Assembly: GCF_018119395.1 (NCBI RefSeq)
Contig: NZ_JAGPWD010000047.1
Location: 1-40,820, forward strand
Source of the DNA: Massilia sp. ZL223
GTDB taxonomy: Bacteria; Pseudomonadota; Gammaproteobacteria; Burkholderiales; Burkholderiaceae_D
DNA length: 40,820 nt
Reading direction: 5' to 3'
Of the stretch, positions 24,639-31,990 are shown one piece after another. Below the pieces are notes generated by a model. The model searched no databases and was not told where the DNA came from. It saw only the letters and a program-made list of their open reading frames with translations. The translations under genes and the position numbers were made by a program. Positions within the stretch are counted from its first letter, which is position 1, and each line of letters starts with the position of its first letter.

Positions 24639-25213
24639 AGCGCCCCCAAAGGCGCTTCCTTTGCCCCGGATCGCTCCGGCTGCGGCCGCAGCCAGATCTC
24701 GACCCGCCGGTCCTTGGCATTGCAGGCCAGCGTTTCCCTGCTCAAGGTCTTGCCTGGACACTCTCCTGGTTTACTCAGGGGAGAGCGGTTCCCGACACCG
24801 ACATGGCTGACGAGCGCCGGATCAATGGTTTTCACCAATTCGTTGCGCACTTCAAGGGCGCGCGCCGTCGACAGGCGCTGGTTTTCGCCGGGCGCGCCGA
24901 AATGATCCGCGTGGCCGATGACCAGGATGGCATTGCGCGCGGGCGCGCCGATGCCGGCGGCAACTTCCCGAATTTTTGCCCGGCCCTCGGCGGTGAGATC
25001 GCTTTTGCCGAACTCGAACAAGGTGTCCGCTGGCAGCGTGATGCCGTGCGTCGGCTGGTCCGGCCAGAAAACGATAGGCGGCGCAGGCCTTTCCGGACGC
25101 ATTGTCTTGACCGCATGGGGAATGATGAGCAGCGCCAGCGCAACCGTAATCATGGGGACGAAGCGGTTGGCCCACGTGCCCAGGCTTTCGAAAATCCTGT
25201 CGAGCGACACCAT
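24635..25213 (-). CDS. OmpA-like domain protein with one membrane anchor
   Basis: 192 residues. One N-terminal membrane segment (about 17-36) anchors a periplasmic OmpA-type peptidoglycan-binding domain (about 60-180): ADTLFEFGKSDLTAEG, VIGHADHFGAPGENQRLSTARA, and DRRVEIWLRPQ, with the conserved D and R of the binding pocket region. It lacks a beta-barrel. It is the third gene of a minus-strand set after a two-TM protein (37-base gap) and an RHH-like protein. A GGGGGA ribosome site precedes the ATG. It may tether the membrane protein complex to the cell wall. Confidence 0.85.
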   Translation of the reverse strand: MVSLDRIFESLGTWANRFVPMITVALALLIIPHAVKTMRPERPAPPIVFWPDQPTHGITLPADTLFEFGKSDLTAEGRAKIREVAAGIGAPARNAILVIGHADHFGAPGENQRLSTARALEVRNELVKTIDPALVSHVGVGNRSPLSKPGECPGKTLSRETLACNAKDRRVEIWLRPQPERSGAKEAPLGAL

Positions 25214-25250
25214 GTTGTCCCCCTGACGATGTGCGTTGATGCGCTACCGG

Positions 25251-25655
25251 TCAAGTGTCGGAACTGCCCTGGCCGGTTCTGTTCTGGGTTGCCTGGATGC
25301 CGAAGTAAAAGCCGATGACCGAAGACAGCAGGGTGGCGACGGGGCCGACGATGACGTCCAATAAGGACTTCAGGTGCTGGAAGCGCCTGTCGATCAGCGC
25401 CACGTCGTCGTCGAGGAACAAGGTAGTGAAGGCGAGCCCGATCACCAGGAAGAACAGGGCGATCAGCCAGACGGTAATGATCTCCCGCATGCCGCGCTGG
25501 GAGCGGCGGTCATGGTAGGAATCGCGGAAGATGTCGGTATCCGCCTGGACCACCCTGGGGTCCCAGACAACGGTGCCAGCGGGTTCATGGCCGAGATCGC
25601 CGATCGGATCGACTCGGTCCACCCTGGGATCCCAGCCGCTGGTCTGATCGGTCAT
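25251..25655 (-). CDS. Two-TM membrane protein of unknown function
   Basis: 134 residues. The N-terminal 55 residues are soluble and acidic, with WDPRV twice (residues 8-12 and 31-35). Two membrane segments (about 60-81 and 100-121) are joined by a short charged loop (DDDVALIDRRFQHLK). The tail is about 13 residues. No family recognised. It sits 9 bases after the RHH-like gene and 37 before the OmpA-like gene, suggesting one operon and a common complex. Confidence 0.75.
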   Translation of the reverse strand: MTDQTSGWDPRVDRVDPIGDLGHEPAGTVVWDPRVVQADTDIFRDSYHDRRSQRGMREIITVWLIALFFLVIGLAFTTLFLDDDVALIDRRFQHLKSLLDVIVGPVATLLSSVIGFYFGIQATQNRTGQGSSDT

Positions 25656-25664
25656 GAGACACGC

Positions 25665-25922
25665 TCAGCGGCTGGTAGGTACCTTGGCAGGAAGATGCGG
25701 GGTTGCAATCTGGACAACAGGATCCCGGTCGGCATTGGCCGAGACCACCGCATAACCCTGGTTGGTTTGCTCGACGGCCCATTTATAGACCGCCAGGGCT
25801 TCGCGCGCCACATCGTTGGCGCTCAGCGCTTTGTCGGATGGGCTGCGTCCGTTTATTTGCCGGAGTTTCTCATTGATCGAATCAATGATCGACTGTGGGA
25901 CTTCAAGTCTGATTTCTGGCAT
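25665..25922 (-). CDS. Ribbon-helix-helix-like small protein
   Basis: 85 residues from the ATG at 25922, which has a GGAGG ribosome site just before it. The opening strand PEIRLEVPQSIIDSI and the helix SANDVAREALAVYKWAVEQ suggest a ribbon-helix-helix-like fold, followed by a short tail ending PAKVPTSR. It could be a DNA-binding regulator or a small adaptor. First gene of the minus-strand trio with the two-TM and OmpA-like proteins. Function unknown. Confidence 0.7.
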   Translation of the reverse strand: MPEIRLEVPQSIIDSINEKLRQINGRSPSDKALSANDVAREALAVYKWAVEQTNQGYAVVSANADRDPVVQIATPHLPAKVPTSR

Positions 25923-25982
25923 ATGGCCTCCTGGAGGAACTGCAGACGGGCTGCATCGACGCATCCAAGATTACTCCACTTT

Positions 25983-26816
25983 TCATCCGGTCGCAACCGA
26001 GACGCGGCCTTCGGCCGCCACGCGGTCCTTGCCGAGCACCGTGAATTCTCCCTCGCCGGGGCCCGCCGTGAGCCTTGCCTGCGCACCCAGCGGCAAGGGG
26101 CTGCGGAAGCGGCACCAGACCGACGCCAGCCGGCCTTGTCCGGCGCGTTCCAGGTGGGCGCAGGCTTGCGCCATCGTGTGTGCGCCGTGGATGATCGGTG
26201 CGCGCATGCCCATCCGGCGCGCGCTCCACGGCCACAGGTGGATCGGATTCCAGTCGCCCGACAGGGCGGCGTAGCGGCGCCCGGCGTCATCGGCCAGAGT
26301 CCAGCTCGCGAGCGGCGTGGCGGCCGGCGCGATGGCTGGGGACGGCTTGCCTTCTCCGCCCTTGCTACCGCGCCTGACCAGGTAATCGCTGCTGCACACG
26401 AACGCCAGCCGCTCACCGTCGAAAGCCTGGGTCTCGAGCAGGCAGTGGATGGCGCCGTTCGCCGCAGGAGGCTGCAGCGCCGCCTTCGTCGTGATCGCCA
26501 ACGGCCGCGCCGGATCGACCGGGCCGTGCATGACCAGCGTATTCTCGACGTGGATCAGCCCCGGAATCCTGAACGGCGTCGGCCGGTCCAGCATCGTCGC
26601 CAGCTGGGCGCGCTGCGCGAGCAGGTAGAGGAAGGTGAGGGGTACGGCATCGCCCTCGAACCCGAACGCCGCCTGGTAGCGCCGCACATGGGCCAGGTCG
26701 ATACCGGGTAAGAGATAAGTGGCCTGGATGTCCGCGCCGGCATGGCGCACAGGACGTTTGAACATCGCGCGCAAGAGCATGCGCGCGCCAAGGGGAGGGA
26801 GGAGCGGATGAGTCAT
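25983..26816 (-). CDS. MaoC-like dehydratase domain protein
   Basis: 277 residues from the ATG at 26816; a GTG at 26834 with AGGCGG before it is an alternative. The C-terminal half is a MaoC hot-dog domain with the hydratase-2 motif GDWNPIHL and the following PIIHGAHTMAQ. The N-terminal half is a second, degenerate hot-dog repeat, as in FAS1-type dehydratases. Such proteins hydrate or dehydrate 3-hydroxyacyl-thioesters. It is downstream of cphA1 on the same strand but has no obvious link to cyanophycin. Confidence 0.85.
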   Translation of the reverse strand: MTHPLLPPLGARMLLRAMFKRPVRHAGADIQATYLLPGIDLAHVRRYQAAFGFEGDAVPLTFLYLLAQRAQLATMLDRPTPFRIPGLIHVENTLVMHGPVDPARPLAITTKAALQPPAANGAIHCLLETQAFDGERLAFVCSSDYLVRRGSKGGEGKPSPAIAPAATPLASWTLADDAGRRYAALSGDWNPIHLWPWSARRMGMRAPIIHGAHTMAQACAHLERAGQGRLASVWCRFRSPLPLGAQARLTAGPGEGEFTVLGKDRVAAEGRVSVATG

Positions 26817-26851
26817 CCGGCTAGGATAACCCACCCGCCTTCGTCAGGCCA

Positions 26852-29434
26852 TCAGGCTGCCTGCTGCGATTCCGCGATGCGCTTGGCGATGTGGGCCAGC
26901 GCCTCGTCCACCTGGTCGATCAGGATCAGGCACAGGTCGCCCGCTTCGAGGCGCGACAGCGCACGGTCGATGGCGACGAACTCGCCATTGATTTCCTCGA
27001 CGTGGCTGGTGCGGGTGGCGCCAATCAGGCCCTTGCGCAGCAGCGCGAGCACTTCGCCGTCGGCGCGGCCGCGCTGGCACTGGTCCTGGTACAGCAGCAC
27101 GTCGTCGAACACCTTGCCCAGGATTTCGGTCTGCTGCGTGATGTCCTGGTCGCGGCGGTCGCCGGCGCCGCTGATCACCACCGAGCGGCGCTTGGCAGGC
27201 ATGCCCTGCACGGCGGAGCTCAGCGCGGCGATGGCGTCCGGGTTGTGGCCGTAGTCGGCAATCACGGTCGCACCCTTGTAATCGAACACGTTAAAGCGGC
27301 CCGGGGCATTGTCGCTCTCGCCCACGAAGGTCTTCAGGCCGCCGCGGATCGATTCCCACTTGATGCCCACCGCCCAGGCAGCGGCCACCGAGGCCATCAC
27401 GTTCTCGACCTGGAAGCCGACCGTGCCGTTGCGGGTGATCGGCACCTCGTTGAGCGGAATGCGCTCTTCCTGCTTGCCCAGCGCGCAGACCAGGTGGCCG
27501 TCGTCGACGAAGACGACGCGGCGGCCCTGGGCGCGGTGCATCGACATCAGCGGGTTGCCGATGTCCTGGGCGAAGAAGGTCACGTCGCCGCGGGTCACTT
27601 CGGCCATCGCGGCCACCACCGGGTCGGCGGCGTTCAGCACCGCCATGCCGTTGTCGGCCACGTTCTGCACGATCACGCGCTTGAGCACCGCCAGGTCCTC
27701 GAGCGTGGTGATGTAGTTCAGGCCCAGGTGGTCGCCCGCGCCGATGTTGGTCACCACCGCCACCTGGCAGCGGTCGAAGGCCAGGCCTTCGCGCAGCAGG
27801 CCGCCGCGGGCGGTCTCGAACACGGCCGCGTCCACGTCCGGATGCAGCAGCACATTGCGCGCGCTGCGCGGGCCGCTGCAGTCGCCGCTGTCGATGCGGC
27901 GGCCTTCGATGTAGACGCCGTCGGTGTTGGTCATGCCGGTGCGCAGGCCCGATGCGGTGAGCAGGTGGGCGATCAGGCGCACGGTCGTGGTCTTGCCGTT
28001 GGTGCCGGTGACGGCCACCACCGGGATGCGGCCGTCGTCGCCGGGGCCGTACAGGGTGTCCATGATGGCTTCGCCGATCGGGCGGCTCTTGCCGAACGAG
28101 GGCGAGAGGTGCATGCGCAGGCCCGGCGCGGCATTGACTTCGACGATGCCGCCGTGGAGTTCCTCGATGGGCTTGAGCACGCTGTCGCACACCAGGTCGA
28201 CGCCGCAGATGTCCAGGCCGACCATGTGGGCGGCGGCGATGGCGCGCGCCGCGACTTCCGGATGGACGTCGTCGGTGACGTCGGTGGCCGAGCCGCCGGT
28301 CGACAGGTTGGCGTTGTTGCGCAGGACCACGCGCTGGCCGACGGCCGGCACGGAGTCCGCGTTCAGGCCTTGCTTCGCCAGGGTGGCCAGGGCGATGTCG
28401 TCGAAGCGGATCTTGGTCAGCGAGGTGGCGTGGCCGTCGCCGCGGCGCGGATCCAGGTTCACCTGTTCCACCAGCTGGCGCACGGTCTGCTTGCCGTCGC
28501 CTACCACTTGCGGCGGGTCGCGGCGCGCGGCGGCCACCAGCTTGTCGCCGATCACCAGCAGGCGGTAGTCGTGGCCCGGCAGGTAGCGCTCGACCATGAT
28601 GTCGTCGCGGAATTCCGAGGCCGCGTGGAAGCCGGCGGTCAGCTGTTCCCTGGTGGTGACGTTGACGGTCACGCCCTTGCCCTGGTTGCCGTCCTTCGGC
28701 TTGATCACGACCGGCAGGCCGATCTCCTGAGCCGCAATCCAGGCGTCGTCCGGATCGGTCACGGTGCGGCCGTGCGGCACCGGCACGCCGGCGGCGTCGA
28801 GCAACTTCTTGGACAGTTCCTTGTCTTGCGCGATCGATTCGGCGATGGCGCCGGTGGCGTCGATCTCGGCGGCCTGGATGCGGCGCTGGCGGCTGCCCCA
28901 GCCGAACATCACCAGGCTGCCTTCGGTCAGGCGGCGGAAGGGGATGTTGCGGGCCACCGCGGCCTGCACGATCGAACCGGTCGACGGGCCGAGGCGCACG
29001 TCCTCGTCCAGCTCGCGCAGGCGTGCCAGCGCGCCGGCCAGGTCGAAGGGCTGGTCGTCGACGGTGGCCTTGATCAGTTCCTGGGCCAGTTCCAGGGCCA
29101 GGCGGCCGACGTCTTCTTCGCTGTACTCGACCACCACCTGGTAGATGCCGCGCTCGAGCGTGGCGGTGGTGCGGCTGAAGGTCACCGGGCAGCCGGCTTC
29201 GGCCTGCAGGGCCAGGGCCGCGTGCTCGAGCACCTGGGCCATCGGGACGGTGTCGTCATGGCCCATCGGCTGCAGCTGGCCGATCTGCGGGAAGCGCGTG
29301 CGCAGCCGCTTTTCGAACTCGGGCAGGGCGCCGATCGATTCCTCTTCGGGCGAGCACGAAACGATCGCCTCGACCGAAGTGTGGTGGCTCCAGAGGTTGG
29401 GGCCACGCAGGGCCCGTACGCGTGATACTTCCAT
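26852..29434 (-). CDS. cphA: Cyanophycin synthetase, full-length CphA1 type
   Basis: 860 residues. It polymerises Asp and Arg into cyanophycin granules, a nitrogen store in the cytosol. Order: N domain (about 1-160), ATP-grasp domain (about 165-470) with the glycine-rich KPKDGNQGKGVTVNV (245-259) that adds Asp, then a Mur-ligase domain with intact P-loop GTNGKTT (477-483) and C-terminal lobe (about 705-860, ADYGHNPDAIAA) that adds Arg. In the N domain the HxxEH motif of relatives reads Q67-V-L-E70-H71, so one likely zinc ligand is lost. It lies 82 bases after a second synthetase gene; the spacer holds a hairpin. Confidence 0.96.
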   Translation of the reverse strand: MEVSRVRALRGPNLWSHHTSVEAIVSCSPEEESIGALPEFEKRLRTRFPQIGQLQPMGHDDTVPMAQVLEHAALALQAEAGCPVTFSRTTATLERGIYQVVVEYSEEDVGRLALELAQELIKATVDDQPFDLAGALARLRELDEDVRLGPSTGSIVQAAVARNIPFRRLTEGSLVMFGWGSRQRRIQAAEIDATGAIAESIAQDKELSKKLLDAAGVPVPHGRTVTDPDDAWIAAQEIGLPVVIKPKDGNQGKGVTVNVTTREQLTAGFHAASEFRDDIMVERYLPGHDYRLLVIGDKLVAAARRDPPQVVGDGKQTVRQLVEQVNLDPRRGDGHATSLTKIRFDDIALATLAKQGLNADSVPAVGQRVVLRNNANLSTGGSATDVTDDVHPEVAARAIAAAHMVGLDICGVDLVCDSVLKPIEELHGGIVEVNAAPGLRMHLSPSFGKSRPIGEAIMDTLYGPGDDGRIPVVAVTGTNGKTTTVRLIAHLLTASGLRTGMTNTDGVYIEGRRIDSGDCSGPRSARNVLLHPDVDAAVFETARGGLLREGLAFDRCQVAVVTNIGAGDHLGLNYITTLEDLAVLKRVIVQNVADNGMAVLNAADPVVAAMAEVTRGDVTFFAQDIGNPLMSMHRAQGRRVVFVDDGHLVCALGKQEERIPLNEVPITRNGTVGFQVENVMASVAAAWAVGIKWESIRGGLKTFVGESDNAPGRFNVFDYKGATVIADYGHNPDAIAALSSAVQGMPAKRRSVVISGAGDRRDQDITQQTEILGKVFDDVLLYQDQCQRGRADGEVLALLRKGLIGATRTSHVEEINGEFVAIDRALSRLEAGDLCLILIDQVDEALAHIAKRIAESQQAA

Positions 29435-29486
29435 AAACCGTCAGTCCTTTCGCGGGCCGCCCCGGCAGGGCAAAGGCGGACACCAA

Positions 29487-29506
29487 GGCCCGGCGCCTGC
29501 CGGGCC
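29487..29506. other. Intercistronic hairpin between the two cyanophycin synthetase genes
   Basis: Perfect GGCCCGGC / GCCGGGCC stem with loop AGGC on the minus strand and no T-run after it. It may stabilise or attenuate the transcript and tune the ratio of the two enzymes. Confidence 0.5.
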
Positions 29507-29516
29507 GATTCAAATA

Positions 29517-31694
29517 TTAGTTGTTTGCTTTCTTCGGGGTCGCGTCGAAAGCACGCAGGCCGCCGCAAATCAGGTCCGCGGGCACGTCCAGCGCCCAGGC
29601 CGCCGCCACCGCCGCCAGCACGTTTTCCGGATGCTTGACCGTGGACGGCTTCATCTTCGCCAGTTCCAGCAGCGGCGTCTCGTTCTGGCCTTCCGCCAGC
29701 ACGATGCGGCCGTCGCGTGCGAACACGATGCGCTCGCCCTTGGCGCGGTGCCCGGCCATGACGGCGTTGTGCTCGTCCAGCGCGTAGAAGATCACGCGGC
29801 CGTCGCTCAGCTCGGCCAGCGCGGCGACGCGCTCGTTGGCGGCGTTCAGCACGGCCGCGCCTTCCGGCAGGATCACGTCGACCTGGCTGCGGATCACGTT
29901 GCGCATCGCGTCTTCGTCGCGGATGTAGAACTCGGCCACGTCGTCCATGCCTTCCATGTCCGTCACCACGCCCACGGTGCAGCGGTCGTAGGGCAGGCCG
30001 CCCGACAGGATCGAGCGCGCGTTCGATTCGAACACGGCGGTCTGCACGGTGCGGTTGATCAGGAGGCGCTGGCCGGCTTCGGCGCCGGTGGAGTCGCGGT
30101 GCGAGACTTCGCGCGCGTCCAGGTACAGGCCTTCGCCGTTGGCCACGCCCACGTGCTTGCCGGTGATGTGGACCAGGCAGCCGATCAGGCGGGCGATCAG
30201 GCTGGTGCCCAGGGTGCCGGTGACGCCCACGACCGGGATGCGGCCGTTCTCGTTCGGTCCGAACAGGTGGTCGACGATGGCCTGGCCGACGTTGCGCGGC
30301 TGGCCGCTGGCCGGCTTGATGTGGGCCAGCAGGCCCGGGCTGGAATTGACTTCGATGATGGCGCCGCGCTGCTCGGCAAGCGGACGCGAAATGTCTTCGC
30401 ACACCAGATCGATGCCGGCGATGTCCAGGCCGACCACGCGCGCGGCCAGGGCCGCGGCGTGCGCGACTTCCGGGTGCACCAGGTCGGTGACGTCGTCGGC
30501 GACGTTGCCGTTCAGCTGGATCAGGACCTTCTGGCCCGCTTGCGGCACGGAGTCCGGCGTCAGCCCCTGGCGCTTCAGGTCGAGCAGGATCTCGTCGCTT
30601 TCGGCCGGCTTGACCAGGCCGAGCGGATGCTCTTCGCTCTCGCCGCGGCGTGGATCGATGTTGATCTGGGTTTCGCACAGTTGGCTGACACTGAGCTTGC
30701 CGTCGCCCGTCACCCACAGCGATTCGCCCTTGGCGGCGGCGACCACCTTGCGGCCGACCACCAGCAGGCGGTGCTCGTTGCCCGGGATGAAGCGCTCGAC
30801 CAGCACCGATTTGCTGTCGCCTTCGACGGCCGCGATCTCGTAGGCGGCCTTGACGTCGGCCTCGGTCATGAGATTGAGCGACACGCCGCGGCCGTGGTTG
30901 CCGTCGATCGGCTTGACGGCGACCGGCAGGCCGATGTCCTGGGCTTCGTCCCAGGCGTCCTCGGGGCTGCGCGCGATCGAGCCTTCCGGCACCGGCACGC
31001 CGCAGGAGGACAGCAGGGTCTTGGTCAGGTCCTTGTCGCTGGCGATGCCTTCGCCGATGGCGCTGGTGCGGTCGGTCTCGGCGGTCCAGATGCGGCGCTG
31101 CGCGGCGCCGTGGCCGAGCTGCACCAGGTTGCCTTCCGTGAGACGGATCGACGGGATCCTGCGGTCGGTGGCGGCGTCGACGATGTGCGCGGTCGACGGG
31201 CCCAGGCAGTAGCGGTCGACCAGGTCGGTCAGCTGCGCCACGGTAGCGGGCAGGTCGAAGGAGGTGTCGTTGATCGCGGCCATCAGGAGGGCATGGCCGG
31301 CGTCGAGGGCGGCGCGGCCGACGAGCTCGTCGCGGGTGCGGAAGGCCATCTTGTAGATGCCATGCTCGCCGGTGGAGCGGGTCTTGCCGAAGCCGGTCTT
31401 CATGCCGGCCAGGTTCTGCAGCTCGAGCACGATGTGCTCGAGGATGTGGCCGGCCCAGGTGCCGTCGTTCAGGCGTTCGATGAAGCCGCCGCGGTGGCCG
31501 ACGCCGCAATGGTGCTCGACCAGGCCCGGCAGCCAGGCGGTCAGGCGCTCGGTGAAGCCGGGCAGGGTGTTCGAGGGGGATTCTTCAAGCTCGCCGATGT
31601 CGAGCCATGCCTCGATCACCGGGCGGTAAGTCCAGATGTTCGGACCGCGCAGGTAGCTTACGCGGAGAAACTTGATGTCGTTCTTCTTGTTCAT
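29517..31694 (-). CDS. Cyanophycin synthetase-like protein, CphA2 type with inactive Mur-ligase
   Basis: 725 residues. The N domain has an intact HxxEH motif (H83-I-L-E86-H87) with GFGKTRSTGEHGIYKM after it, as in primer-independent CphA. The ATP-grasp domain is intact (KPIDGNHGRGVSLNL, 261-275). The Mur-ligase P-loop is degenerate: GTLGTSL at 493-499 replaces GTNGKTT, losing the lysine. The chain stops at about the point where CphA1 begins its C-terminal ligase lobe, so about 135 residues are missing. The Arg-adding site should therefore be dead. By analogy to cyanobacterial CphA2 it may polymerise preformed beta-Asp-Arg, add Asp only, or supply primers. It is the first gene of the minus-strand pair. 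Confidence 0.9.
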   Translation of the reverse strand: MNKKNDIKFLRVSYLRGPNIWTYRPVIEAWLDIGELEESPSNTLPGFTERLTAWLPGLVEHHCGVGHRGGFIERLNDGTWAGHILEHIVLELQNLAGMKTGFGKTRSTGEHGIYKMAFRTRDELVGRAALDAGHALLMAAINDTSFDLPATVAQLTDLVDRYCLGPSTAHIVDAATDRRIPSIRLTEGNLVQLGHGAAQRRIWTAETDRTSAIGEGIASDKDLTKTLLSSCGVPVPEGSIARSPEDAWDEAQDIGLPVAVKPIDGNHGRGVSLNLMTEADVKAAYEIAAVEGDSKSVLVERFIPGNEHRLLVVGRKVVAAAKGESLWVTGDGKLSVSQLCETQINIDPRRGESEEHPLGLVKPAESDEILLDLKRQGLTPDSVPQAGQKVLIQLNGNVADDVTDLVHPEVAHAAALAARVVGLDIAGIDLVCEDISRPLAEQRGAIIEVNSSPGLLAHIKPASGQPRNVGQAIVDHLFGPNENGRIPVVGVTGTLGTSLIARLIGCLVHITGKHVGVANGEGLYLDAREVSHRDSTGAEAGQRLLINRTVQTAVFESNARSILSGGLPYDRCTVGVVTDMEGMDDVAEFYIRDEDAMRNVIRSQVDVILPEGAAVLNAANERVAALAELSDGRVIFYALDEHNAVMAGHRAKGERIVFARDGRIVLAEGQNETPLLELAKMKPSTVKHPENVLAAVAAAWALDVPADLICGGLRAFDATPKKANN

Positions 31695-31990
31695 TTAACA
31701 ATATCTATGTCCACGTGTCCGTTTGCTCACCTGGACGATTACCTTATCGTCGACGCCTGCCGCGGGGACTTTTCCGCAACACGCATCATGTATACTGAGG
31801 GGAACGGAGCTTACCGTGCCGCATCATTTTCTGCCAGCATCGCCGTTTGTCATCCAAAGGATAGACGAGAACGTTAAGTCGCTCTGTGGAGCGTTTCACG
31901 CAGCGGTGCTGTTAGCAGCCCTTTTGTGCTTGCCGAGCCGGCTGCCTTGCTCATCCCTCCAGAACTTTTGCCTGTCACCGGGCGCAATAC
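31695..31990. promoter_or_regulatory. Divergent control region of the cyanophycin locus
   Basis: 296 bases between the cphA2-like gene (minus) and the ABC transporter (plus), the largest gap between called genes in the window. It contains GTCCACGTG (31709-31717) and CACCTGGAC (31728-31736), a 9-base inverted repeat with one mismatch in the cphA2 leader; a consensus-like TATACT at 31791-31796; and small hairpins such as CGCTC-TGTG-GAGCG (about 31879-31892). No ORF with a ribosome site is convincing. Promoters for both directions are expected here. Confidence 0.5.

Noticed and set aside
26891..31877. Two long plus-strand open frames (844 and 910 codons) opposite the cyanophycin synthetases
   Set aside because: No motifs, no ribosome sites, shadow composition; the minus-strand genes are certain.
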